From: Cohaesibacter sp. ES.047
GTDB taxonomy: Bacteria; Pseudomonadota; Alphaproteobacteria; Rhizobiales; Cohaesibacteraceae
Direction: 5' to 3'
Length of the DNA: 64,000 nucleotides
NCBI RefSeq assembly: GCF_900215505.1
Contig: NZ_LT907844.1
Span: 1,116,001 to 1,180,000 of the forward strand
Part shown: piece by piece, positions 9,274-18,657 of the stretch
Numbering within the stretch: the first letter of the stretch is position 1
How the letters are laid out: each line of letters opens with the position of its first letter
The notes under the pieces: generated by a model
What the model was told of the DNA's origin: nothing
Databases searched by the model: none
The model's input: only the letters and a program-made list of their open reading frames with translations
Program-made: the position numbers and the translations under genes

Positions 9274-9391
9274 TGATGTCTTTCCGTTTTTGCTGCGTGT
9301 GCTGTTTGAGCTCAGACGCTAACGCACCCTCGGTCGGGGTGAAAGAGGGCTCTTTGTCCGGATCCCCAAAATTTGGCGCTAGTTTCAGGGC

Positions 9392-9580
9392 TCAGCCGCC
9401 GAAATAGAGGGCGGTCATGATCAGCACAATCGCCAGAAACTGCAGCACGATGCGCCAGCGCATCAGTCGTTGGGATTTATTGGGGTTTCCACCGCGCATC
9501 ATGTTCACAAGGCCAAGGACCAGCACGATGGCGACGGCAACCAGAGCAATGGGAACGAGGTTGGGGAGAATCGCCTCCAT
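9392..9580 (-). CDS. Twin transmembrane protein (HIG1-like small membrane protein)
   Basis: This 62-residue protein is made of two transmembrane helices joined by a short basic loop, MMRGGNPNKSQRLMRWR. The loop and second helix match the small twin-TM/HIG1-type proteins widespread in alphaproteobacteria. In mitochondria HIG1 proteins associate with respiratory complexes; the bacterial role is not established. I chose the ATG at 9580 over a TTG two codons upstream. It is 118 bp downstream of the adenosyltransferase start on the same strand. Confidence 0.75.
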   Translation of the reverse strand: MEAILPNLVPIALVAVAIVLVLGLVNMMRGGNPNKSQRLMRWRIVLQFLAIVLIMTALYFGG

Positions 9581-9703
9581 GAGCAAATCCTTGTCTCGAT
9601 TGAGTGGGGTCAGAGCACATTAGCAGCTTTGCAAGCGGCAGGGGAAGGCGAGTGAGGGTCGACTTTTGTCGTGATCAAGCGTGAGGGAATCGGAGCCGAG
9701 GGG

Positions 9704-10534
9704 CTAGTCGCCATTCCTGCGCAGGATGGCGTCAAGGCTGCGCTCTGGCAGAAATCGCTTGAGATAGGCGACGATGTGCGTGGGGATAGTTACCCTGTAT
9801 CGCGGCTTGGGGTTTGTCGCGGTCAGGGCCTTGAGCAGTTTTTGCAGAACGGCTTCGGGTGTCAGTTCGAAGCGGTCCGGCTGATCGGATTCCAGCTTCG
9901 ACAGGCGGTTCTTGTAGCGATGCTTGAAGACGGAGCGATCGATGTTGATGTTGTCAACGAAGCGCTTGCGGGCGTTTTCCCGGAAATTGCTCGTGATGGC
10001 ACCCGGCTCGATAAGCACGAGGGAAATGTTGCTGCCATGAAGCTCAAGGCGCATGGTGTCGGCCAACCCTTCAAGGGCGAATTTGGATGAGACATAAGAC
10101 CCGCGAAAGGCCAGAGGCACGAAGCCAAGCACAGAGGAACAATGGACGATGCGACCGTGTCCCTGCGCCCGCATGATCGGGACGATTTGGCGCGTCAGTT
10201 CGTGCCAGCCGAAGAAATTGGCCTCGAACTGCTCCCGCAGCATGTCGGTGGTCAGATCTTCAACCGCGCCAGGCTGGGCATAGGCCCCATTGTTGAACAG
10301 GGCATCGAGCTTGCCGCGGGTGTGATTGAGAACGACTTCGACGCAGGCGGAAATGGACTGAGGCTCGGTGTAATCAAGATAGATCGCCGTCAGGCCCTTC
10401 CTGCGCAAGTCTTCCAGATCTTCAAGCCGTCGAGCCGTGGCAAAGACCTGCCAGCCCATCTCGTGCAGGCGCAACGCACAGTGGCGTCCGATGCCGGTTG
10501 AGCAACCGGTGATAAGGATGGATTGTTGCGTCAT
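9704..10534 (-). CDS. SDR family oxidoreductase
   Basis: This is a classical short-chain dehydrogenase of 276 residues. It shows the NAD(P)-binding TGCSTGIG at 9-16, the NNGAY segment at 81-85 (NNAG-like but with the last two positions changed), catalytic S133/S134, and Y147 and K151 in YVSSK. The long C-terminal part with LIEPGAITSNF is typical of retinol dehydrogenase-like SDRs. The substrate is unknown. It lies downstream of mcd on the same strand, separated by a terminator-like hairpin. Confidence 0.85.
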   Translation of the reverse strand: MTQQSILITGCSTGIGRHCALRLHEMGWQVFATARRLEDLEDLRRKGLTAIYLDYTEPQSISACVEVVLNHTRGKLDALFNNGAYAQPGAVEDLTTDMLREQFEANFFGWHELTRQIVPIMRAQGHGRIVHCSSVLGFVPLAFRGSYVSSKFALEGLADTMRLELHGSNISLVLIEPGAITSNFRENARKRFVDNINIDRSVFKHRYKNRLSKLESDQPDRFELTPEAVLQKLLKALTATNPKPRYRVTIPTHIVAYLKRFLPERSLDAILRRNGD

Positions 10535-10861
10535 GCTAATGTTCTCATACTTTATGATGATACTGGTTTATCAGACACAACGCAAAATGAAAGGGGCTAA
10601 TGCCTTCAGAGCTAACCGAAAAGTGGAAAAGCTAAGGGAATGCTCGTATATGGCGTTTGGGTCGCGACGTGACTGTCATTCGCGTGGCGGCAGGCGGCGC
10701 TTTGTCTGTTCGTCCTTCATCGCCTTTTTTCAAATTTGACAGCAAGGGCGGCTGGTTGCGCACCGCAAGGTCCGATCTTGGAAATGGTATGGCGAAGGCA
10801 AAGAAAGGGAGTGAACTCCCTTTCATTTTGCATTGGACGATTGGTCTTGGTCTGGCGCTGA
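10535..10861. other. Gap between the SDR gene and mcd
   Basis: These 327 bases hold the mcd terminator hairpin at 10804-10823 and presumably the promoter of the SDR gene. I see no convincing small gene; the open frames here lack a ribosome site or family-like sequence. Confidence 0.5.
10804..10823 (-). terminator. Terminator downstream of mcd
   Basis: A perfect 8-bp stem, AAAGGGAG with CTCCCTTT around a 4-base loop, lies 39 bases past the mcd stop. On the minus strand a short T-rich run follows. Confidence 0.7.
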
Positions 10862-12547
10862 TCAAAGCTTGCTGTCGAGCAGTCGCCGGGCAATCACTTG
10901 CGCCTGAATTTCCCCTGCGCCCTCGAAGATGTTGAGGATCCGGGCGTCGCAGAGCACCCGCGAAATGGCATATTCGAGCGCAAAGCCATTGCCGCCATGG
11001 ATCTGCAGGGCATTGTCGGCGGCGGCCCACGCGACGCGGGCTCCGAGCAACTTGGCCATACCGGCCTCCAAATCGCAGCGCTTATCGTCATCCTTGCGGC
11101 GGGCCGAGAAATAGGTCAACTGACGGGCAACCATGATTTCGGTTGCCATCATGACGAGCTTGTCGGACACGCGCGGGAAATTGATCAGAGATTTGCCGAA
11201 CTGCACCCGGTCCTGAGCATATCTGAGGCCCAGATCGAGCGCGGACTGGGCAACGCCAACAGCGCGGGCGGCTGTCTGGATGCGGGCGGATTCAAAGGTC
11301 TGCATCAGCTGTTTAAAGCCCTGTCCCTCCTCACCGCCGAGCAGGTTGTCGCTTGTCACTTCGAAAGTGTCGAAGGCAATGTCATATTCCTTCATGCCGC
11401 GGTAGCCCAGAACCTCGATCTCGCCACCATCCATGCCGGCGGCGGGGAAGGGATTATCATCATCGCCGCGCGGCTTTTCGGCGAGCAGCATCGATAGCCC
11501 CTTGTAGCCCGCCTCTTCGGGGTTCGTGCGGACCAGAAGGGTCATCAGATCGGTGCGGGCGGCGTGGGTAATCCAGGTCTTGTTGCCCGTGACCTTGTAG
11601 TGATCGCCATCAAGGCTGGCGCGGGTTTTCAGGCTGGCAAGATCCGAGCCGGTGTTGGGCTCGGTGAAGACCGCCGTTGGCAGGGTCTCGCCCGAAGCAA
11701 TGCGGGGCAACCACGCCTGTTTCTGCTCCTCTGTGCCGCCGCACAGAATCAACTCGGCGGCGATTTCGGAGCGCGTACCAAGAGAGCCAACGCCAATATA
11801 GGCTCGGGACAGCTCTTCGGAGACCACGCACATGCTTTCCTTGCCGAGCCCGAGGCCGCCGTACTCTTCCGGGATGGTGAGGCCGAAGACGCCCATTTCG
11901 GCCATCTTCTCGATCACGTCCATGGGGATATAGGCGTTGGCCATGTGCCAGCCATGGGCATGCGGTGTCACCTCGCTTTCGGCGAATCGGCGCATCTCGT
12001 CGCGGAACGCTTCCATGGTCTCATCAAGGCCTGCGTTGCCGTAGGAGGCGCTGCCTTCGGCGGCTTCCATCAAGGCAATGACCCGGTTGCGGATGGTCGG
12101 GCTGTTGCCTTCGGTGACAAGGCGGATGATCTGGGGGATCTGGGCAGCGGCGATGGTGTCGGGAGCGAGGCCGAAATCCGACAGGCGAACGATCTCGCCC
12201 TGCGTCATCGGGATGCCGCCGAAGATCTGCGCAAGATATTCGGAGAAGGCGATGCGCGTGATTAGGCTTTCCATTTCGCCAAAGCGACCTTCTTCGGTCA
12301 TTGTCACGGCGTAGCCGCGCATTTCCTTGAGCGCTTCGACATAGGTTGCGAACCAGGCCAGACCATGGGTGGCGCGTTGCTCGGCTTCGACCAGTTTGCT
12401 GCTGACCTTTCCTTCGACAACCACCTTTTCGCGCACTGCAGCAATGATCGTATTCAAGAGAGTCTCAATGCTCTCGACTGCGGCCTCCATGTCGCCAAAC
12501 AGGGTCGGTGGGGATGTGATGGGCTCTGTCTTGATCGTCAATGACAT
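10862..12547 (-). CDS. mcd: (2S)-methylsuccinyl-CoA dehydrogenase
   Basis: This FAD enzyme oxidises methylsuccinyl-CoA to mesaconyl-CoA in the ethylmalonyl-CoA pathway. At 561 residues it is far longer than ordinary acyl-CoA dehydrogenases (about 380). The N-terminal ~150 residues form an extra helical part known from Mcd, and the ACAD fold starts near residue 180. Visible ACAD motifs are FGLTIPEEYGGLGLG, AVFTEPNTGSDLASLKT, the QIHGGNGF segment and the C-terminal RDARI-like CDARILNIFEGAGEIQ. The ATG at 12547 is preceded by GGAGGAGGAAA. The assignment rests on length plus co-location with ccr and ecm. EtfAB encoded nearby is the likely acceptor. Confidence 0.9.
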   Translation of the reverse strand: MSLTIKTEPITSPPTLFGDMEAAVESIETLLNTIIAAVREKVVVEGKVSSKLVEAEQRATHGLAWFATYVEALKEMRGYAVTMTEEGRFGEMESLITRIAFSEYLAQIFGGIPMTQGEIVRLSDFGLAPDTIAAAQIPQIIRLVTEGNSPTIRNRVIALMEAAEGSASYGNAGLDETMEAFRDEMRRFAESEVTPHAHGWHMANAYIPMDVIEKMAEMGVFGLTIPEEYGGLGLGKESMCVVSEELSRAYIGVGSLGTRSEIAAELILCGGTEEQKQAWLPRIASGETLPTAVFTEPNTGSDLASLKTRASLDGDHYKVTGNKTWITHAARTDLMTLLVRTNPEEAGYKGLSMLLAEKPRGDDDNPFPAAGMDGGEIEVLGYRGMKEYDIAFDTFEVTSDNLLGGEEGQGFKQLMQTFESARIQTAARAVGVAQSALDLGLRYAQDRVQFGKSLINFPRVSDKLVMMATEIMVARQLTYFSARRKDDDKRCDLEAGMAKLLGARVAWAAADNALQIHGGNGFALEYAISRVLCDARILNIFEGAGEIQAQVIARRLLDSKL

Positions 12548-12867
12548 GGATTTTCCTCCTCCTTATGATGCCATGGCCTGCTCCCGGATTGCAGCTTTTG
12601 TCTTGATTTTTCGATGTCATCCAGCGGATGTCATGAGCCTTTGAGATCGGACGCGGTGCCAGCGCGCCCCGTTCGGGGAAACAGGTCTTGGCATCGAAAC
12701 GCCCGCACGGCCAGCACTCTGATGGTGTGGTCCGGTTGGGTCCGGCGGGCGTGTTTCTCGCCTTTTTCTTGCGTTGCAAAAGAGCGTTATGTTGCACTGC
12801 ACAGTGGCGTGCTGTGGCAACAAATGCAATAAGCCAAAGGATTGATTTTGACGTTTGTTGCGCGGGG
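12548..12867. other. Upstream region of mcd
   Basis: This 320-base gap between the DMT gene and mcd holds no convincing gene. It should carry the mcd promoter. At 12769-12778 it contains TTGCGTTGCA, a 10-mer also present just upstream of ccr. Confidence 0.4.
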
Positions 12868-13749
12868 CTATTTGCCCCGGTTGGCCAGTAGAACGCCTGT
12901 CGCGGTGATGATGATGCCAAGGATCTGCAAAGGGGTGATCGGTTCATCAAACAGTAGGAAGGCGAGAATGGCTGTGACCGCAGGCACCAGATAGAAAAGG
13001 GCTGCAACCTTGGACACCGCGCCGTGCTCAATCATCCAGAGCAGGAGGAATATGGCGCCGATGGAGAGTACGAAAATCAGCCAGACAAGAGCAAAGATGA
13101 ATTCGCCTGACCAGATGATGGTCTGGGTCTCGGTTAAAAAGCTGAGGCTGCCGCACAGGAGCGTCGCCGCTCCATACTGAAAGACCGTCGCGCTGCGTAC
13201 ATCCAGCTTGGAGGCGAAGCGCTTTTGATAGATGGTGCCGAAGGAAATGCTCAGCATTGCGCCAAAGGCTGCGGCGATCTGCCATGGCGTGATGGACAGA
13301 TTGCCCGCATCAAGCCGCGGGATCATAACCATAAGAATGCCGAACAACCCAAGGACAAAGCCGATGATGTGGTGCCGGGTGATCCTTTCCTTGAGCACAA
13401 AGCGGGCAAAGAAGGTCGTGAGCACCGGCTGGATGCCCATGACGAGGGCGACCAGCGCCGCCGACAGACCGTCATCGATGGCCCAAAAGGCTGCGCCCAG
13501 ATAGAGGCCATGAATGAGCAAGCCGGAAATGAAAGCATGCGCGGCTTTGCGCGGGGAAGGCCAGCGGGCGCGCAGCAGGAACGCAAGCACCAGCAACAAG
13601 ACTGTGACGATGCCAAAGCGCAAGGCAAGGAACGTCATGGGCTCGGAATAGGGCGCGCCCATTCTAGCCCCGATGAAACCCGAGGACCAGAGCAGCACAA
13701 ACAACAGGGGAGTGATCCGCAACAGGACGGTCTGATCTCGCTTTGACAT
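12868..13749 (-). CDS. DMT family transporter (EamA domains)
   Basis: This 293-residue inner-membrane protein has ten predicted hydrophobic segments in two EamA repeats (about 12-145 and 160-290). The N-terminal LLWSSGFIGARMGAPYSEPMTFLALRF is the hallmark of this metabolite-exporter family. The second repeat ends with LILDEPITPLQ-like sequence (LLFDEPITPLQILG). Substrates of such proteins range widely and cannot be read from sequence. It is upstream of mcd on the same strand, but 320 bp separate them. Confidence 0.88.
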   Translation of the reverse strand: MSKRDQTVLLRITPLLFVLLWSSGFIGARMGAPYSEPMTFLALRFGIVTVLLLVLAFLLRARWPSPRKAAHAFISGLLIHGLYLGAAFWAIDDGLSAALVALVMGIQPVLTTFFARFVLKERITRHHIIGFVLGLFGILMVMIPRLDAGNLSITPWQIAAAFGAMLSISFGTIYQKRFASKLDVRSATVFQYGAATLLCGSLSFLTETQTIIWSGEFIFALVWLIFVLSIGAIFLLLWMIEHGAVSKVAALFYLVPAVTAILAFLLFDEPITPLQILGIIITATGVLLANRGK

Positions 13750-14016
13750 AGCGGTTTTCCTTGCGAAGCTGTCGCCCGTGAGGAACAGAGAAGGATTGGG
13801 CTTAGGGTGTGACTGGACTTGAGGCGGGTTGGGTAGGAATGTTATGTGTAGCTAGAGATGCGATCTTTGTCCATAAAGCTTGCAAAGGCCCCCGAAATCC
13901 CTGACAAAGCCAATTCACAGCCCTGCTGCGGCTCTTGGGAGAATTTGCTTTGTTTGATCGCCAAACGGTATAGGGTGGTGAAATTATAAGGCGCAGTTGC
14001 GCTTTCGGAACTTATT

Positions 14017-14928
14017 GTGAAAAACAGCAGGTTGCTGGATATGACTCGACTTTGGGAACGGCTGATGGTGCCGGTCCGCATCTTCTGGCGGTTCGGAGAC
14101 AATCACGGCTTTGCTCTGGCGAGTAACATTGCCTTCTCGATGCTGTTGTCGATTTTTCCCTTTTTGCTTCTGGTGACAGGGGTGACTGCATGGGCCGGGG
14201 GTGATGCGCTGGGTAATGTCCTGCAAGATCTGCTCAGCGTGTTGATGCCCGATGCGATTGCCCATATTCTGCAGCCTGACGTGGATGCGGTGATTGCCGA
14301 GCGCACGCGAAGCCTTCTGTCCCTTTCGCTGCTAATCTTTCTTGTCACCCTGACATCGCTGGTCGAATCCCTGCGCGAGGGCCTCAATCGTGCTTACGGC
14401 TATTATGAGCGGCGCAATATTCTGTCGCGTCGCCTGATGGGACTGGTGGCGGTGCTCGGGGCGATCGTGGTGATGGTTGCCGTTGCGGCCGGGCTGTTCC
14501 TTGCGCCCATCGCGTGGAGCATCGCGCGCAATCACCTGCCGTGGCTTGAAGACTTCACCATCACGTTCGAGGTCATTCGACTTGGCTTGACGATCCCCAT
14601 TCTGACGGCTTTTCTTGTGGCCAGTCATCGCTGGTTGCCGATGCGGGTGATCGAATGGCGCGATCTTTGGCCGGGCGTGCTGACCACACTCGTCCTGTGG
14701 TGGGTAACCGCCGAGGGCTATTCCTACTATCTCTCGCACTTTGCGCAATATGCCAAGGTCTATGCCGGTCTTGCCGGTGTTGTCGCCACGCTGATCTTTC
14801 TGCATATCATTTCCATGATTTTTCTTTATGGCGCAGAGGTCAATGCGTGGCGCATTCGCTGGCGGCGTATCCAAAAGACACGCATATCGCGGCTGGAGCT
14901 GGAACAGGAAGCCGCGTCTCGCGGCTGA
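14017..14928 (+). CDS. YihY/BrkB family inner-membrane protein
   Basis: This 303-residue protein has six hydrophobic segments and YihY/BrkB landmarks: NHGFALASNIAFSMLLSIFPFLLL near 30-52 and, near the end, LIFLHIISMIFLYGAEVNA. The family was once called ribonuclease BN, but it is a membrane family of unsettled function. The frame starts at a GTG at 14017; an ATG at 14041 (MTRLWERLMVP) is a good alternative. It converges on ccr, with a perfect hairpin between them. Confidence 0.88.
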   Translation: MKNSRLLDMTRLWERLMVPVRIFWRFGDNHGFALASNIAFSMLLSIFPFLLLVTGVTAWAGGDALGNVLQDLLSVLMPDAIAHILQPDVDAVIAERTRSLLSLSLLIFLVTLTSLVESLREGLNRAYGYYERRNILSRRLMGLVAVLGAIVVMVAVAAGLFLAPIAWSIARNHLPWLEDFTITFEVIRLGLTIPILTAFLVASHRWLPMRVIEWRDLWPGVLTTLVLWWVTAEGYSYYLSHFAQYAKVYAGLAGVVATLIFLHIISMIFLYGAEVNAWRIRWRRIQKTRISRLELEQEAASRG

Positions 14929-14954
14929 TTGCCGAGATCTTGAGGGAAATGATC

Positions 14955-14975
14955 CAGCCGGATCTGATCCGGCTG
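14955..14975. terminator. Hairpin between the yihY-like gene and ccr
   Basis: A perfect 9-bp stem, CAGCCGGAT with ATCCGGCTG and a 3-base loop, lies between two convergent genes. No T-run is present, so termination is likely but not certain. Confidence 0.5.
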
Positions 14976-14994
14976 AAGGGTGTCGCGCGCTGGC

Positions 14995-16287
14995 CTAGAT
15001 CTCTTCACCACGGCTTGACAGGATGGCATCTTCCAGCGTTCTCAGGCCCGTTTTCGGGGTGCTGACAAGGCAGGACATGTTGCCTGGCTGATGCTTGTTG
15101 TTGAGCATCAGTTCATGGGCCGCAGGGATCTGCTCCCAGGAAAAGACCTCGGACATGCAAGGATCCACGTGGCGGTTGATCACCATCTTGTTGGCGGCCA
15201 TGGCCTGTTTGAGATGGGCAAAGTGTGAGCCCTGAATGCGCTTTTGATGCATCCAGAGATAGCGGGCGTCCATGGTCAGGTTGAAGCCGGAGGTGCCGGC
15301 GCAAATGACCACCATGCCACCGCGTTTGACGACGAAACTGGAGACCGGCATGGTCGCCTCGCCGGGATGCTCAAACACCATGTCGACATTGTTGCCCTTG
15401 CCGGTGATGTCCCAGATGGCCTTGCCGAAGTTGCGAACGCCCTTGAACCAGTCGTTATATTCGGGCGAATTGACCTTTGGTAGTTGACCCCAGCAATCGA
15501 AATCCGAGCGGTTGAGGACACCGCGCGCGCCAAGGTTCATCACGAATTCGCGCTTGCTTTCGTCTGATATCACGCCGATGGCATTGGCCCCGGCGGCAGC
15601 CGCGATCTGGATGCCAAACACGCCAAGGCCGCCGGATGCACCCCAGATCAGCACATTCTGTCCGGGCTTGAGTTCATGCGGATTGTGACCGAACAGCATG
15701 CGATAGGCGGTGGCGAGGGTGAGGACGTAACAGGCGCTCTCCTCCCATGTGAGATGCTTGGGGCGCGGCAGAAGCTGCTGGGCCTGAACGCGGGAAAATT
15801 GGGCAAAGGACCCGTCTGGTGTCTCATAGCCCCAGATGCGCTGGGTGGGCGAGAACATCGGATCGCCCCCATTGCATTCCTCGTCGTCGCCGTCGTCCTG
15901 ATTGCAGTGAATGACGACTTCATCGCCGACTTTCCAGTTGCGCACCTTGGAGCCGACGGCCCAAACGATGCCGGACGCATCGGAGCCGGCAATATGGTAG
16001 GGCTGCTTGTGCACATCGAGAACCGAAATGGGCTCGCCCAGACCCGCCCAGACGCCATTGTAATTGACCCCCGCGGCCATATTGAGGACCAGCACCTCAT
16101 GACTGTCGAGCTCCCATGTGGGCACGACTTCGATTTTGAATGATTGCTCGGGTGGGCCGTGGCGCTCCTGACGGATCGCCCAGGCATACATCTCTTTGGG
16201 CACATGTCCCAGTGGCGGGATCTCACCGAGTTCATATAGATCCTTCTTCTCGCCGTTGGTGCCCTGAGAAAGGATTTCCTCAGCCAT
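14995..16287 (-). CDS. ccr: Crotonyl-CoA carboxylase/reductase
   Basis: Ccr reductively carboxylates crotonyl-CoA with NADPH and CO2 to (2S)-ethylmalonyl-CoA, the committed step of the ethylmalonyl-CoA pathway. The 430-residue length is right for the family and longer than simple MDR reductases. The N-terminal MDR fold contains GVNYNGVWAGLGEPISV near 73-89 and GSDASGIVWAVG near 101-112. The NADPH loop is WGASGGLG at 215-222, and FEHPGEATMPVSSFVVKRGG is in the C-terminal half. It is divergent from ecm with a 339-bp shared upstream region, consistent with co-regulation. Confidence 0.95.
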   Translation of the reverse strand: MAEEILSQGTNGEKKDLYELGEIPPLGHVPKEMYAWAIRQERHGPPEQSFKIEVVPTWELDSHEVLVLNMAAGVNYNGVWAGLGEPISVLDVHKQPYHIAGSDASGIVWAVGSKVRNWKVGDEVVIHCNQDDGDDEECNGGDPMFSPTQRIWGYETPDGSFAQFSRVQAQQLLPRPKHLTWEESACYVLTLATAYRMLFGHNPHELKPGQNVLIWGASGGLGVFGIQIAAAAGANAIGVISDESKREFVMNLGARGVLNRSDFDCWGQLPKVNSPEYNDWFKGVRNFGKAIWDITGKGNNVDMVFEHPGEATMPVSSFVVKRGGMVVICAGTSGFNLTMDARYLWMHQKRIQGSHFAHLKQAMAANKMVINRHVDPCMSEVFSWEQIPAAHELMLNNKHQPGNMSCLVSTPKTGLRTLEDAILSSRGEEI

Positions 16288-16626
16288 TTATGCTCCTCCA
16301 GACATCATGTCTTGCTACCATTTTTATATTGCGTTGCAGCGTAAATTCTTCTCGAAAAGGTGATTTATAACGCTGTTGCGAAATTATCAGCAATTATTCC
16401 ACTGGAAGATATACGTCTTATTGCCAATTTTCATTTCGCATCTGCGAAGGAAAACTTGTTGCACGATAAGGGGCGTGCGTCTTGGGCCGAACGGCCCGGG
16501 GTGCTCGTTGCTGGATGAGTTTTGCGACATGCCGCAGGGTCTTCAGGGGTTTCGAGCCAACAATCACAAGACCGAAATCCGATGAGCCATCGAGACTCAC
16601 ACCTTGCGATCACGGGGAGGAACGTC
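16288..16626. promoter_or_regulatory. Divergent ccr/ecm promoter region
   Basis: This 339-base region separates two divergent genes of one pathway. It contains TTGCGTTGCA at 16329-16338, an ATTTCGCAACAGCG stretch read on the minus strand near 16370-16383, and the palindrome at 16432-16450. The ecm frame is open from 16522 but lacks a ribosome site there. Exact promoters cannot be fixed by eye. Confidence 0.5.
16432..16450. promoter_or_regulatory. Palindrome in the ccr/ecm intergenic region, candidate operator
   Basis: CATTTCGCATCTGCGAAGG differs from the element upstream of hbd (5840-5858) only in the central two bases and near its right end. Half-sites TTCGCA and TGCGAA form a dyad, so a dimeric regulator is expected. 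Confidence 0.45.
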
Positions 16627-18645
16627 ATGAGCGACAAAAGTGCCATGAACTTAAGTTTGATGATGGAAGATGCAAAAGCGGATGAGAGAAAACCGGAGAA
16701 GGATAGACCGTGGATTTTCAGGACGTATGCCGGACATTCCACAGCCAAGGATTCGAACGCGCTCTACCGGATGAACCTGTCCAAGGGCCAGACCGGGCTG
16801 TCGGTGGCCTTCGATCTTCCGACCCAGACGGGCTATGATCCCGATCATGTGCTGGCTCGGGGTGAGGTCGGGAAAGTTGGTGTTCCGATCGCCCATATCG
16901 GCGATATGCGTGCGTTGTTTGCCGACATTCCGCTTGAGCAGATGAACACGTCGATGACCATCAATGCGACAGCGGCGTGGTTGCTGGCGCTTTATATTGC
17001 GGTGGCTGATGAGCAGGGGGCAGACCGGGCCAAGCTGTCGGGCACGACGCAGAATGATCTCATCAAGGAGTATCTCTCACGCGGGACTTACGTCTTTCCG
17101 CCCAAACCGTCGTTGCGCCTGACCACTGACATCATTGGTTTCACTTATCGTGAGATGCCGAAATTCAATCCGATGAATGTCTGCTCCTATCACTTGCAGG
17201 AAGCCGGGGCGACGCCGGTGCAGGAACTGGCCTTTGCGCTGTCGACGGCCATTGCGGTCCTCGATGCAGTTAAGGACAGCGGTGTTCTGAGCGATGAGGA
17301 TTTCCCCAAGGCCGTGGGGCGGATTTCCTTTTTCGTCAATGCGGGGATGCGGTTCGTGACCGAGATCTGCAAAATGCGCGCCTTTTGCGATCTGTGGGAC
17401 GAGATTTGTCTTGAACGCTATGGAGTGGAGGAGGAGCGGTACCGCCGTTTCCGCTATGGTGTGCAGGTAAACTCGCTGGGTCTGACCGAACAGCAGCCGG
17501 AGAATAATGTCTACCGTATTCTGATCGAAATGCTGGCGGTTGTTCTTTCCAAGAAGGCGCGGGCAAGGGCCGTGCAGCTTCCGGCCTGGAATGAGGCGTT
17601 GGGGTTGCCGCGCTCATGGGATCAGCAATGGTCCTTGCGCATGCAGCAGATCATGGCGTTCGAGACCGACCTGCTTGAATTCGGCGACATTTTCGATGGA
17701 TCGAAAGAGATCGATGCCAAGGTCGAGGCGCTCAAAAAAGAAGCGCGGGCCGAAATGGAGCGCATCGAGGAGATGGGCGGGGCCATTCCGGCGATTGAAT
17801 CAAGCTACATGAAGCAGAAACTCGTCGAAGCCAATGCCAAGCGCTTTGAAGGCATCGAAGGGGGCGAGCAGATCCTTGTCGGGGTCAACAAATATGTCGA
17901 GAGCGAACCCTCGCCGCTGGCAACCGGGGAAGACAATGGCATTCTGACCGTTGATCCTCAGGTTGAAGAGCAGGCCGTCGTCCGGATCAAGGCTTGGCGG
18001 GAGGCACGCGATGATGCTGCCGTCAAGGCCGCGCTTGATGATCTGCGCACAGCGGCGAAGACCGGTGCCAATGTCATGGAGCCGTCCATTGTCTGTGCCA
18101 AGGCCGGTGTGACCACCGGTGAATGGGGGCAGGTTTTGCGCGATGTGTTCGGTGAATATCGCGCTCCGACCGGAGTGGGCAAGGCGGCCCGAAGTGATGG
18201 CGAAGAGCTGGATGACGTCAGAGCGGCGGTCAATGCCGCGTCTGAGACGCTCGGGCGGCGGCTGAAGATCCTTGTTGGCAAGCCCGGCCTTGATGGTCAT
18301 TCAAACGGCGCCGAGCAGATCGCGGTCCGGGCGCGGGACAGTGGCATGGAAGTGGTCTATCAGGGGATTCGCCTGACACCGGCACAGATCGTCAACACGG
18401 CCCTTGAAGAAGGCGTGCATGTGATCGGTCTTTCCATCCTGTCAGGGTCGCATCTTGCGCTTGTCGGGGATGTGATGACCCAGATGAAAGCGGCCGGGCT
18501 CGATGATGTGCCGGTCGTCGTCGGTGGCATCATCCCGCCTGACGATGCTGCGATCCTCAAACAGGCTGGCGTTGCTGCGGTCTATACGCCCAAGGATTTC
18601 CAGCTCAACGAGATCATGCGGCATATCGCCAGTCTCGTCGCATAG
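16627..18645 (+). CDS. ecm: Ethylmalonyl-CoA mutase (adenosylcobalamin-dependent)
   Basis: Ecm converts ethylmalonyl-CoA to methylsuccinyl-CoA by a B12 radical rearrangement. The 672-residue protein has the mutase TIM barrel first (about 30-500) and a C-terminal cobalamin-binding domain (about 535-672). The cobalt ligand is H558 in the D556-x-H558-x-x-G561 motif of KPGLDGHSNG, followed by GLSILSGSHL. The ATG at 16627 has GGGAGGAA just upstream. The frame runs back to 16522 without family-like sequence. Methylmalonyl-CoA mutase is the main alternative, but divergence from ccr and the single-chain length near 670 favour Ecm (also called MeaA). Confidence 0.93.
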   Translation: MSDKSAMNLSLMMEDAKADERKPEKDRPWIFRTYAGHSTAKDSNALYRMNLSKGQTGLSVAFDLPTQTGYDPDHVLARGEVGKVGVPIAHIGDMRALFADIPLEQMNTSMTINATAAWLLALYIAVADEQGADRAKLSGTTQNDLIKEYLSRGTYVFPPKPSLRLTTDIIGFTYREMPKFNPMNVCSYHLQEAGATPVQELAFALSTAIAVLDAVKDSGVLSDEDFPKAVGRISFFVNAGMRFVTEICKMRAFCDLWDEICLERYGVEEERYRRFRYGVQVNSLGLTEQQPENNVYRILIEMLAVVLSKKARARAVQLPAWNEALGLPRSWDQQWSLRMQQIMAFETDLLEFGDIFDGSKEIDAKVEALKKEARAEMERIEEMGGAIPAIESSYMKQKLVEANAKRFEGIEGGEQILVGVNKYVESEPSPLATGEDNGILTVDPQVEEQAVVRIKAWREARDDAAVKAALDDLRTAAKTGANVMEPSIVCAKAGVTTGEWGQVLRDVFGEYRAPTGVGKAARSDGEELDDVRAAVNAASETLGRRLKILVGKPGLDGHSNGAEQIAVRARDSGMEVVYQGIRLTPAQIVNTALEEGVHVIGLSILSGSHLALVGDVMTQMKAAGLDDVPVVVGGIIPPDDAAILKQAGVAAVYTPKDFQLNEIMRHIASLVA

Positions 18646-18657
18646 GGTTTTGCATTG

